From the NCBI RefSeq assembly GCF_042477335.2, contig NC_091262.1:14528001-14592000 (forward strand): a stretch of DNA of 64,000 bases, in the 5' to 3' direction. How positions within the stretch are numbered: position 1 is the first letter of the stretch; every line of letters starts with the position of its first letter. Below, piece by piece: positions 1-10,576 of this stretch. Source of the stretch: Ovis canadensis (Eukaryota > Chordata > Mammalia > Artiodactyla > Bovidae). Below the pieces are notes generated by a model. It worked only from the letters and a program-made list of their open reading frames with translations, did not search any database and had not been told where the DNA came from. The translations under genes were made by a program, and so were the position numbers.

Positions 1-157
1 CCTACCAGGCTCCTCTGTCCATGGGATTTTCCAGGCAAGAGTACTGGAGTGGGTTGCCATTTCCTTCTCCGGAGGATCTTCCCAACCCAGGGATCGAACC
101 CGGGTCTCCCACATGTTGTAGGCAGATGCTTTACCATCTGAGCCACCAGGGAAGCCT
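1..157 (-). mobile_element. Bov-tA SINE, cut by window start
   Basis: The sequence reads as the reverse complement of a Bov-tA SINE. The tRNA-Glu-derived head lies at the right end (the reverse of 'gggcttccctggtggctcag') and the BovB-derived body to its left. A B-box-like 'ggatcgaaccc' is visible near 91-101. The 3' tail of the element lies outside the window. Such SINEs are RNA polymerase III transcripts mobilised by BovB machinery. Confidence 0.93.
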
Positions 158-200
158 ACCTATGGTTGACTGGACCTCAATTCCCATTAAGAAAAAGAAG

Positions 201-396
201 AAAGTGAAAGTGAAAGTCGCTCAGTCATGTCCAGCTCTTTGCGACTCCATGGACTATACAGTCCATGGACTTCTTCAGGCCAGAATACTGGAGTGGATAG
301 CTGTTCACTTCTCCAGGGGATCTTCCCAACCCAGGATAGAACCCCAGGTCTCCCGCATTGCAGGCAGATTCTTTACTTTCTGAGCCACCAGGGAAG
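201..396 (-). mobile_element. Bov-tA SINE with target-site duplication
   Basis: A complete reverse-strand Bov-tA copy. It starts with the reversed 'ctttcactttcactt' tail and ends with the tRNA-Glu head. An exact 11-bp target-site duplication, cccattaagaa, lies at 183-193 and 397-407. It sits about 45 bp from the preceding SINE, so this spot was hit twice. Confidence 0.93.
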
Positions 397-407
397 CCCA
401 TTAAGAA

Positions 408-1909
408 CTTTGTTAAATCCTCTAGATAGTAACTAAAAAGTTTCTCTGGTGGACAAACAGCAGGAGAGATAGATTGCTGTGTTACTTAATTATCTTCACC
501 ATTTATAATTTTGATATTTATCCTATTTCATGTTAGTTAAGCATGAAGCTTATGATGTTAGTCATTCTTCCTTTAAAAATGAGTATATTAACCTCAAGGA
601 ATTTTGAATTGATTACAAATGTTCTGAAAATGGAGTGGGAACTATAGAAACATCTATTTTGTCATAACACTTCATATACTTCAATTGGATAGTTTAAATT
701 TAGAAGAATGGAAAATATCCAAGTCCCATCAACTATCATCAATATTACCCAAATAAAGCAATCTTAAGCGTCACCCTTTGTGTTATTGAATATACCAATG
801 GGAAGAATTTTTTAACCCATCAAAAATACAAATATATTCAAACTGAAAGTCCCTGAACAATAACACAAAACTCCAACCGCTCTCTGTTTTACATTGCCAC
901 TGGAGTCCAGTTTAACATAACTGAAATTAATGTCAATGAGAAAGAAATATCCCCAGCCCAAATTATAAAAGGTAGTTCCTTGCAAAGTCCCAAAATGTAT
1001 TGTCCCATTAAAAAATAAGCCTACCCTGTTTAGAACTTGACCATCTCCATTCCCCATACTTAAGGTTTCTAGGATCATCAAATGAATTATTTCTTTTAAT
1101 ATTACTACTTCTAATTTGAGTCAGTTCAATTCTACTTGTATGCAATAGGCTTTATCATTATGAAAAGTTTTTACATGAATATTAAAATGGCATCTTGATC
1201 AAACTAAATAGATTTACTAAATAATATGTTTATAGATAAATAGAAACTGAGGCCACAATTACAAACTCTGCTGATATAGAAATAGAGACAAACATACTTA
1301 CTGTCTTGGAACAATTGCAGAAAGATGTAATTCAAATGCAAACAGGGTGGAATCAAAACCTAATACAGAATACAGCAATAGAGAAAAGTGAAAATAGAAT
1401 AGAGGAATAACTTGTAATTGGACATCTGGGAATGAAACCTGCTGGAAAAAAAAACATGTAGCCAAATATTTTTCACAAACATTCACTCATATAACTGAAT
1501 AACAATTAGTTATTCAACAACTGCAGAACTGAAATACAAATTTTCACCTATTTAGGGCAATAGTTAGATTTGGGCATGTTACCATATATGAAGAGATTAA
1601 TATAAAAAGATTAATTAAAGATGGAAGAGCTGAAACTTAGCAATCACAGATTGAAACTTCTGAAAACTACAAAAGCTAACTTAACTAAAAGATACAAGTT
1701 TCCTCCTGTACATATTTGAAACTAATATGTTAGATGGGTACCTGTCCTTCAAGGAAATATATTTGAATTGAGACAATAAAACCTTAAGAAAAACATTTGT
1801 GTCTATACCAATTAATGTGCTTATAAGTGAAGAAAAAGTTCATCCATTAAGCTTTGTTCAATGATTTATAATTCCTAATAGTGTTGCAGATTTGGGTTCT
1901 ATCCTTGGC
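408..1909. other. AT-rich intergenic DNA, no gene seen
   Basis: About 1.5 kb of AT-rich sequence. The few short reading frames of under 90 codons show no recognisable domain, and I see no young repeat. The right part, from about 1740, resembles sequence near 3750 and may be one arm of an old duplication. Confidence 0.7.
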
Positions 1910-1943
1910 TTTTTTTTTTTTTCTCTCTCTCTCTCTCTCTCTT
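1910..1943. repeat. (T)n(CT)n microsatellite
   Basis: A run of T passes directly into about ten CT dinucleotides. It is a simple sequence and likely length-polymorphic. Confidence 0.95.
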
Positions 1944-2087
1944 TACATATTACAGTAAGATGTACTGCTAGGAATTACACCTTCACATTAAGTGGCAAGT
2001 GGCAGCCTTATCCATAAATTCATTCCAAAGGTATCACTGGCCAAGGCAGTTAGGTTTATTCTTTTAATCAGCCTGAATATTGATATG

Positions 2088-2286
2088 AAAGTGAAGGTCG
2101 CTCAGTCATGTCTGTGCCACCCCGTGGACTGTAGCCTACCAGGCTACAATCCCCATGGGGATTCTCCAGGCAAGAATACTGGAGTGGGTTGTCATGCCCT
2201 CCTTCAAGGAATCTTCCCAACCCAGGGATGGAACCCAGATCTTCCTCATTGCAGGCGGATTCTTTAACAGCTGAGCTACCAGGGAA
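2088..2286 (-). mobile_element. Bov-tA SINE with 17-bp target-site duplication
   Basis: A reverse-strand Bov-tA with its head at the right end. The flanks 2071-2087 and 2287-2303 are the same 17-bp word (gcctgaatattgatatg) with one difference, which fixes the insertion boundaries. Confidence 0.93.
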
Positions 2287-2489
2287 GCCTGAATATTGAC
2301 ATGGGATAACCTTATTGATTGACTGATCTACTTGATGTCATCTTATGACAAAAAAATCATTGCTTATTATTTGAATTCCACATGATAATTGTTAAGAAAA
2401 TTTTTATTAACCGGTATATAGAAGAATGTTTACTACTCATTCAGGTCTCTATACATGACTAAGACCAATATTTATATAATATCAAAGAA

Positions 2490-2702
2490 AAAAGTGAAAG
2501 TGAAATCGCTCAGTCATGTCTGACTGTTTGCGATCCCATAGACTGTAACCTACCAGGCTCCTCCATCCATGGAATTATCCAGGCAAGAGTACTGGAGTGG
2601 GTTGCCATTTCCTTCTCCAGGGATCTTTCCAACCCGGGGATTGAACCTGGTTCTCCCACATTGCAGGCAGACACTTTACCATCTGAGCCACCAGGGAAGC
2701 CC
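2490..2702 (-). mobile_element. Bov-tA SINE
   Basis: A reverse-strand Bov-tA. It runs from the reversed 'cactttcacttt' tail at the left to the reversed 'gggcttccctggtggctcag' head at the right. No clean target-site duplication is visible. Confidence 0.92.
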
Positions 2703-3056
2703 ACCTGTGGGATCATAATAGTGTCATGCTGCCTTAGGGTCACTGAAAAAATTTTAACAAGTGAAAGACTCTGCCACCATAGATTAAAATATGAGATTCA
2801 GTAATTTTCTATTCTTATTAAACCTAAAGTTGATTATATTAATGAGGAAACCCATATATAAACTTCAGTGCCTGTATATCATGTTAATACATTATTTTCA
2901 GTGTAATGATGTTTGTCCTATGAATGTTGGAGGATGCTTGGAAATGAATACTATTTCTAGTAGCCTGATAATTGATTTGTTTCATGTCATTTCATATGCA
3001 TCATTTTAGGAGAGTTCATATTTGGCGGTAGACAATGCCAGGCGTTACTGGTATGG
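2703..3056. other. AT-rich intergenic DNA, nothing recognised
   Basis: A 354-base AT-rich stretch. It includes a 72-codon open frame at 2791-3009 with no recognisable motif. I see no repeat or gene. Confidence 0.6.
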
Positions 3057-3068
3057 CATCTTTTGATA

Positions 3069-3194
3069 TTAGAGTAAGAAACGGCAGCCCACTTCATTGT
3101 TCTTGCCTGGGAAATCCCATGGACAGAGGAGTTTGGTGGCCTACAGTCTATGCAGTCACAAAGAGTCAGACACGACTGAGTGACTGTATATACA
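3069..3194 (+). mobile_element. 5'-truncated Bov-A type SINE fragment
   Basis: This holds only the BovB-derived body of a Bov-type SINE ('cagcccact...cttgcctgg' to 'gtcagacacgactgagtgac'), with no tRNA head. An exact 12-bp target-site duplication, catcttttgata, lies at 3057-3068 and 3195-3206. It is therefore a short, independently inserted copy. Confidence 0.9.
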
Positions 3195-3206
3195 CATCTT
3201 TTGATA

Positions 3207-4686
3207 AATAAATAAAGGATAATAGTTGAGACCCTCTTGTGTTCTCCTGACATCTTCTGAGTGGTTCTCCAAAGAAACCTGTATTTTGTGTCATTCTTGT
3301 GTAGGATTATCAATAGTCTACAACCTCTGCACTAGGTAATTTTCTGAGTGTTGACCATATTGTTCCATCATTCAAGCATTCAAGGGTCATGTTTCACAAG
3401 ACTTAGTTCTCTGTTTTAATACATGTCCTACTCCTGTACCCTTAAATAATGAGTACAAAGAAGGAACATGGTTTGGCTTGCAACCTTTGAAAATTAATGT
3501 GATTCAGGTGCCCACTACTGAATATATCAAATGCCAGTGCAAATTGGTACCACAATTGTCTGGTATGTACATTCAGGTCCAAGTGTATGAATGTGTATCA
3601 AGTGCCATGTCTTGGAACAATGATGAGAACTTGTAGTCTTAAAGTAAGATGAAGACCTTACTGATCATGAAAAGTATGATAAATATAATTAAAATGGAGA
3701 TAAACCTAGTTAACAATACAGGGAAATATGTTAATATAGGAAATCATTATGTCCTTTTTAGACACTCTATTTGGGATTTGAGACAGTGAAACCTTGAAAG
3801 AAACTCTTGTGAACCGATCCTGTCTATCTAACTCAAAGATTTAAAAAAAAAAAAAACCTCATCCTATAAGCTTTGTTTCAGAGATTTATGTTTTTTATAC
3901 TACATTCAGAACCTAGTCCACTGCTTTTATCTCAATGCATCTTTGAGTAAGACATTCAACCAAGAAATGCAACACTGCATTAATGATAGGTGTCCAGTTT
4001 GGTCATATTTATATTCCAAATAGAAAATTGACTGAGGAAGATGCACTCCTAAGCATAATAGGTTTAAGCAGAAGACAAACTGAATAGGGATATGGGATTT
4101 CCTTTTGACTGAGTGACTGACTTACTTGATATAAGCTTATAACTTTCATTTGAACATGAAATTAATAATACTGAAGTTGAGAAATTTTGTTTCACTGGTC
4201 CCCAGCATAGTGGTTAATCTAATTCAACAAATGATGAAAATATTTTTATTTTCACAGGATTCTATTTGAAGTACTAAAGAATGTCCTATACTGAAGGAAA
4301 AAGACATTAAAAAGGTTAGAGATACAGTAGTACTGTCACAGAACCCAAATTCTTACCTAATATTTAGTATATACACTAAGAAACATAAAAAATTATAGAT
4401 CCTAATATGGACTAACTATATAATATAATAAAGAATATGCTATAAATGATGTCAATAGATTATCGTTTACAACTGAACATAAGTCACCAAATTAGAAATA
4501 GTCTTTTTTTTTTTTTTTCTCAGTGAGCAACCAGATAACATTAAGGGCAAATCCAGTATTTTGAATGACGCTGTACTGAAATAGTCTGAGACACTTTCTG
4601 ATCCATGTTTGCTGCAGGTTGGTGTAATTTATTTTTACCTAAATATATAAGAAGATGTATTTACATGCATTATGAAATGAGTTCCT
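3207..4686. other. AT-rich intergenic DNA with A and T tracts
   Basis: No gene is recognised. There is an A-run at about 3841-3855 and a T-run at about 4503-4520. The part at about 3745-4290 resembles 1740-2430 in order and wording, for example 'gagacagtgaaaccttg' against 'gagacaataaaacctta'. This suggests a very old direct duplication. Confidence 0.55.
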
Positions 4687-4939
4687 CTGTATCAAGTTGT
4701 TAGTCAGTCTTTAAATCATATCCAATTCTTTGTGACCCCATGACCTGCAGCACACCAGGCTTCCCTATCCTTCATTATCTGCCAGAGTTTGCTCAGATTC
4801 ATGTCCTCTGAATCTTCCCCCTTATCCTCTGCTGCCCCCTTCTCCTTTTGCCTTCAATCTTTCCCAGCATCAGCATCTTTTTCAATGAATCAGCTCTTTG
4901 TATCATGTGGCCAAAGTACTGGAGCTTCAGCTTTAGCAT

Positions 4940-5184
4940 TCAGTTCAGTTCAGTCGCTCAGTCATGTCCGACTCTTTCTGACCCCATGAATCGCAGCATG
5001 CCAGGCCTCCCTGTCCGTCACCAACTACCGGAGTTCACTCAGACTCACGTCCATCGAGTCAGTGATGCCATCCAGCTATCTTATCCTCTGTCGTCCCCTT
5101 CTTCTCCTGCCCCCAATCCCTCCCAGCATCAAAGTCTTTTCCAATGAATCAACTCTTTACATGAGGTGGCCAAAGTACTGAAGT
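4940..5184 (-). mobile_element. BovB 3'-terminal fragment nested in BovB
   Basis: This begins with the BovB terminal 'ttcagttcagttcag' reversed-tail motif and repeats about 245 bp already present, in more diverged form, at 4699-4939. The word ttcagctttagcat occurs at 4926-4939 and again at 5185-5198. It would serve as a target-site duplication, but it is also normal BovB sequence. A partial tandem duplication is therefore an alternative explanation. Confidence 0.7.
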
Positions 5185-5500
5185 TTCAGCTTTAGCATCA
5201 TTCCTTCCAAAGAAATCCCAGGGCTGATCTCCTTCAGAATGGACTGGTTTATCATTAGTCCTTCCAATTTGTATTCAAGATTGATTTCCTTTAGGATTGA
5301 CTGGTTTGATCTTCTTGCTCTCTGAGGGACTTTCAAGAGTCCTCTCTAGCACCACAATTTGAAGGCGTTAATTCTTCAGAATTCAGTCTTTTTTATGGTC
5401 CAACTCTCACATCCATACATGACTACTGGAAAAACCATAGCTTTGACCATACTGACCTTTGTTGGCAAAGTGATATATTTGCTTTTTAAAATGTTGTCAT

Positions 5501-5710
5501 GGGCTTCCCTGGTAGTTCAGCTGGTAAAGAATCTGCCTGTAATGCAGGGGAACCCAGTTCTATCCCTAGGTTGGGAATATCCCCTGGAGGAGGGCATGGC
5601 AACCCATTCCAGTATTCTTGCTTGGAGAATCCCCACAGACAAAGGAGCTTGGTAGGCTACAGTCCATGGGGTCACAAACAGTCAGACACGACTGAGTAAG
5701 TACAGCAGAT
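5501..5710 (+). mobile_element. Bov-tA SINE inside BovB
   Basis: A forward Bov-tA copy starting 'gggcttccctggtagttcag' and ending 'cagacacgactgagtaag'. It interrupts the BovB copy. A short duplication, ttgtcat, lies at 5494-5500 and 5711-5717. Confidence 0.9.
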
Positions 5711-6086
5711 TTGTCATAGCTTTCCTTCCAAGGGGCAAGCATCTTTTAATTTCATGGCTGCAGTCACCATCCACAGTGATTTTGGAGCTCAAGGAAACAA
5801 AATCTGTCACTGCTTCCACTTTTCCCCCATTTATTTGCCATGAAGTGATGGGACCAGATGTCGTGATCTTAGTTTTTTGAATGTTTGAGTTTTAAGCCAG
5901 CCTTTTCACTCTGCTTGAGGGTGAACCCCTCAAGAGGCTGTATCAAGTTAGCAAGATATTAAAGAAAACAAATGACATAACAAAACCTTATTAACATGGT
6001 TCAAAAAAGGCCATAAATTAATTTCGAGCTAAAAAATCAAAATTACAAATAGGTGTATATTTTATTTATAATCAAAAGACACATGT

Positions 6087-7127
6087 GCATTCTTGCCTCC
6101 TTTGTCAAAGATAAGGTGTCCATAGGTGCATGGATTTATCTCTGGGCTTTCTATTTTGTTCCATTGATCTATATTTCTGTCTTTGTGCCAGTACCATACT
6201 GTCTTGATGACTGTGGCTTTGTAGTAGAGCCTGAAGTCAGTCAGGTTGATTCCTCCATTTCCACTCTTCTTTCATAAGATTGCTTTTGGCTAATTTTCCA
6301 TAGAAATAGTGAAATTATTTGTTCTAGCTCAGTGAAAAATACTGTGTAGCTTGATAGGGATTGCATTAAATGCTGGAGAGGGTGTGGAGAAAAGGGAACC
6401 CTCTTACACTGTTGGTGGGAATGCAAACTAGTACAGCCACTATGGAAAACAGTGTGGAGATTCCTTAAAAAACTGGAAATAGAACTGCCTTATGACCCAG
6501 CGATCCCACTGCTGGGCATACACACTGAGGAAACCAGAAATGAAAGAGACACATGTACCCCAATGTTCATCGCAGCACTGTTTATAATAGCCAGGACATG
6601 GAGACAACCTAGATGTCCATCAGCAGATGAATGGATAAGAAAGCCGTGGTACATATACACAATGGAATATTACTCAGCCATTAGAAAGAATACATTTGAA
6701 TCAGTTCTAATGAGGTGGATGAAACTGGAGCTGATTATACAGAGTGAAGTAAGCCAGAAAGAAAAACACCAATACAGTATACTAACACATATATATGGAA
6801 TTTAGAAAGATGATAACGATTACCCTGTATGTGAGATAGCAAAAGAGACACAGATGTATATAACAGTCTTTTGGACTCTGTGGGAGAGTGGGATGATTTG
6901 GGAGAATGGCATTGAAACATGTATAATATCATATATGAAACGAATCGCCAGTCCAGGTTCGATGCATGATACTGGATGCTTGGGGCTGCTGTACTGAGAC
7001 GACCCAGAGGGATGGTATGGGGAGGGAAGTGGGAGGGGCATTCAGGATGGGGAACACGTGTATACCTGTGGTAGATTCATGTTGATGTATGGCAAAACCA
7101 ATATAATATTGTAAAGTAAAAAAAAAA
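6087..7127 (+). mobile_element. L1-BT fragment with 5' inversion (twin priming)
   Basis: The right part, from about 6370, is the forward 3' end of an L1. It holds the last part of ORF2 (reading frame 6452-6805, ending in the L1 C-terminal 'ILTHIYGI'), the 3' UTR and a poly(A) run. The left part, 6087 to about 6369, is upstream ORF2 sequence in reverse orientation. An exact 13-bp target-site duplication, aaaagacacatgt, lies at 6074-6086 and 7128-7140, so both arms belong to one insertion event. It is not coding-competent. Confidence 0.92.
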
Positions 7128-7140
7128 AAAAGACACATGT

Positions 7141-7608
7141 AGCTTCAAAATATTTGAAAAAGTTTTTATGCAATAAAAAACAGGTATCAATATAAATCAT
7201 AACTGATAAAACTCATCAATGAAACTATCTCATATATCATAATTAAACATGAAAAAAAAGTAACAAAATGTACAAACAGTCCATTTCTGTGGGAAATAAT
7301 GGGGTTAACAAAACTATAACAATTACTTTTGAAAAAACATATAATTATCACTAAAAAAGTATATTTTCAACTATGAAAATCCTAAAATTGAGAAAATAAC
7401 AAGGAAAAAGCAACTATGCTTAGTAAAAAAAATTCCTAAAAATATTTCTAATGAATATCAAAAATATTATAGAGTTAAATAGTCATAAAATATTAATGTT
7501 AACATTTTATACTAAGCATGTTGAAGAAAGAGGAAAACAATACATGAAAATTTAAAAAAAAATTCCTGAAAATAAAACATATTAACTCCTATTAACTCTC
7601 CTGTTAGA
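7141..7608. other. Very AT-rich intergenic DNA
   Basis: 468 bases dominated by A and T, with no gene or recognised repeat. The composition changes sharply at about 7609, where the 2.08-kb array begins. Confidence 0.65.
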
Positions 7609-8049
7609 GAGATGATGACCTAAAAATCATGTTCAATAGGATTATACTGAGGCCCAATGGAGGTGGCAGTCTAGGGGCAAGATGTCGAGTGTGATTCTGT
7701 CCCCTTCAGAGCCCTGGGATTTGGGTGTGGAGGCACCCAATCCCTCAAGGAAAGCCCTTGAGACTCCACTTTTTCTAGGGGCTTCCACATGGCCAAGGTG
7801 TGGTCCTGCCTTCAGCTTTCTTTCCTGATCACTACTTCCACCAATCACCCAGAGATCATAGATGAGGCTTTTCCTTAACTCCTTCAAATTGTGCCTTTCC
7901 ATCAGATATTCTGGTGAGAGTCTCACCAGAGACCAAATGAATACTTTTCAAAATTCATCAGAAATATTTTTAGAGGTAGTTTTACTAAGTATAGTTATTT
8001 TTTCCTTGTTTATTTTTTCAACTTAGGATTGTCGTAGTTGTGTCTGTTT

Positions 8050-8900
8050 TTTTAAAGTCTTGTTAAATACATGTTTTGTGTGTGATCATTATATACTTTT
8101 TCAAAACATTGACATGAATCAGCCATGGGTGTACATGTGTCCCCCATCCTGAACTGCCCTCCCACCTCCCTCCCTATCCCATCCCTCAGGGTCATCCCAT
8201 GCACCAGCCCTGAGCACCCTGTTTCATACATCAAACCTGGACTGGTGATCTATTTCATATATGATAATATACATGTTTCCATGCTATTCTCTCAAATAAT
8301 CCCACTTCTTCCACAGGGTCCAAAAGTCTGTTCTTTATCTCTGTATCTCTTTTGCTGTCTCACATATAGGGTCATTGTTACCATCTTTCTAAATTCCATA
8401 TACATGGAATTCTAAATTCCATATACATGCATTAATATACTGTATTGGTGTTTTCTCAAGTGTTTTTCTTCCTGACTTACTTCACTCTATATAATAAGAT
8501 CCAGTTTCATCCATGTCATTAGAACTAATTCAAATGCGTTCTTTTTAATAGCTGAATAATAATATTCCATTGTGTATATGTACCACAGCTTTCTTATCCA
8601 TTCGTCTGCTGATAGACATCTAGGTTACTTCCATGTCCTGGCTATTGTAAACAGTGCTGTGATGAACACTGAGGTACACATGTCTCTTTCGGTTCTGGTT
8701 TTCTCAGTGTGTATGCCCAGCAGTAGGATTGCTGGGTTGTATGGCAGTTCTATTTCCAGTTTTTTTAAGGAGTCTCCACACTGTTCTCCATTGTGGCTGT
8801 ACTAGTTTTCATTCCCACCAACAGCATAAGAGTGTTCGCTTTTCCCCACACCCTCTCCAGCGTTTATTGCTTGTAGACTTGTTGGTAGCAGCCATTATTA
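8050..8900 (-). mobile_element. Older L1 3' end inside array unit 1
   Basis: The reverse complement of an L1 3' UTR and the end of ORF2. The recognisable ORF2 C-terminal stretch is antisense to about 8430-8830. It is more diverged than the young L1 copies elsewhere in the window. About 110 AT-rich bases to the left (7942-8050) probably belong to the same insertion, but I cannot place that edge exactly. Confidence 0.8.
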
Positions 8901-9115
8901 GGGCTTCCCTGATAGCTCAGTTGGTAAAGAATCTGCCTGCAATGCAGGAGACCCTGGTTTGATTCCTGGGTCAGGAAGATCCCCTGGAGAAGGAAATGGC
9001 AACCCACTCCAGTATTCCTGCCTGGAAAATCCCATAGATGAAGCAGAATGGTGGGCTACAGTCCATAGAATCACAAAAAGTCAGGAAGGACTGAATGACT
9101 TCACTTTCACTTTCA
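8901..9115 (+). mobile_element. Bov-tA SINE at the edge of the old L1
   Basis: A complete forward Bov-tA, from 'gggcttccctgatagctcag' to 'cttcactttcactttc'. It lies exactly where the old L1 similarity stops. No convincing target-site duplication is visible. Confidence 0.92.
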
Positions 9116-9584
9116 TTCTGACCAAAAATGGTCCGGATCTTGCCATTCTGACTTGAATAATTTGAGATCAGTGGTTCTCTTTGGTTCTGGACACCAGACA
9201 CAGAGGCTGTTGGACCTCAACGCAGTCCAGAAGAGGGAGTCCTTTCGAGAACCTCAGTCTTTACAAAGGAAGGAATCTGGCTGCCACACCATCTTGCTAG
9301 GCTCCAAGCCCTTGGCCCTGAAAAGCCTTTCCTGAGACCAGAATTCTAGTCAGATAGTACGTGGAGGCAATGTTTGCTTCCCTGCACCCTGGGGAACATT
9401 CACATATACATGTCTCTATACACCTCCACATAGCACACACTGAGCTACTGAAGGGACAATCACCAGGTGTGTGCTTTTCAGTCTCCCAAGAACTATTGGT
9501 AGGAAAATATCATGCCCCTGGCCTGGCAACAGTGAGAGGCAGGCAGAAACCTGTCAACCAGGTTTTGGCAGGTAGATGTTATTT

Positions 9585-10030
9585 GCTGTTGAGAGAGCTG
9601 AAGTGCAGCCCCTGAGTTTCCATGGGGCTTGGCCAGGTCACTTTCAGGCATGCCAGGGTCTGGGTGACACAAGTGATTCCTGATGGGCTGTTTGATGGGC
9701 TTTGTTTTGATCGCCCACTGGGGCCCCTTGTTTCTCCTGGGGCATTCTTCCTCTCCAGGAGCCACAATCTTCAACAATAGCAGCCCCAGAGGAGAAATCC
9801 CTTCCAAGCACTCCTTCCTAGAAAGAAAGTTGAGAGCCCATAGGAGCCCCGGTATCAACTCCATAGTGAGGCCCTAATTGCCTGAAGTAGAGGGGTGGCC
9901 CCATGACATGGGCCAAGCAGGGAGCATTGCATTGCTTTGTCTGGGGGCCTTGGGTAGGCATGGGAACAGACACCCCACCAGCTGACAGTCGCTATTGTCC
10001 CTGGTATGAGCATTCCCATGCAGGGTGTTT
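9585..10030 (+). repeat. Internal ~445-bp tandem duplication in unit 1
   Basis: The stretch from 'tgctgttgagagagctgaag' (about 9584) through 'cattcccatgcagggtg' is followed at about 10030 by a second start of the same segment, 'tgctgttggctgttaagagagctgaag'. The second copy continues across the L1 insertion to the normal rest of the unit. This accounts for the extra length of unit 1 and shows unequal recombination or slippage within the unit. Confidence 0.75.
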
Positions 10031-10576
10031 GCTGTTGGCTGTTAAGAGAGCTGAAGGGCAGCCTCTGAGATTCCATGAGGCTAGGCCAGGTCACTTTTGG
10101 GCATGGCAGGGTCTCTGTAAAGCCAGTTATTCCTGATGGGCCCTTTGCTGAGTTTTGTTTCATTTGTACTCAGGCACCATGCGCCTCCTGGGGACCATGG
10201 CCTTTAAAAATAACACCTCCAGAGGAGAAACCTCTTTTTTTTTTTTTTAAATTTTTTTTTATTTTTTTTTAATTTTAGTTTTTTATTTTTTAAATTTTAA
10301 AATCTTTAATTCTTACATGCATTCCCAAACATGAACCCCCCTCCCACCTCCCTCCCCATAACAACTTTCTGGGTCATCCCCATGCACCAGCCCCAAGCAT
10401 GCTGCATCCTGCGTCAGACATAGACTGGCGATTCAATTCACATGATAGTATACATGTTAGAATGTCATTCTCCCAAATCATCCCACCCTCTCCCTCTCCC
10501 TCTGAGTCCAAAAGTCCGTTATACACATCTGTGTCTCTTTCCCTGTCTTGCATACAGGGTCGTCATTGCCATCTTC

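Larger units (their letters stand above)
4699..5937 (-). mobile_element. BovB LINE 3' end, composite, reverse strand
   Basis: A 5'-truncated BovB (RTE clade) lies on the minus strand. Its 3' terminus is at the left, and it runs into the coding region at the right, where the reversed 'atcatggcatctggtcccatcacttcatgg' region near 5835-5875 is recognisable. An exact 12-bp duplication, ctgtatcaagtt, lies at 4687-4698 and 5938-5949 and encloses the whole block, so it arrived as one insertion. It was later interrupted by a second BovB 3' fragment (4940-5184) and a Bov-tA SINE (5501-5710). The reading frames are broken. Confidence 0.88.

Noticed and set aside
21-436. Open frames of 120 and 69 codons at the window start
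   Set aside because: They run through two reverse-oriented Bov-tA SINEs and have no independent support as a gene.
8901-9115. tRNA-like promoter boxes in the SINEs as possible tRNA genes
   Set aside because: The tRNA-Glu-derived heads do not form a complete tRNA and are followed by the Bov-A body. They are SINE promoters.
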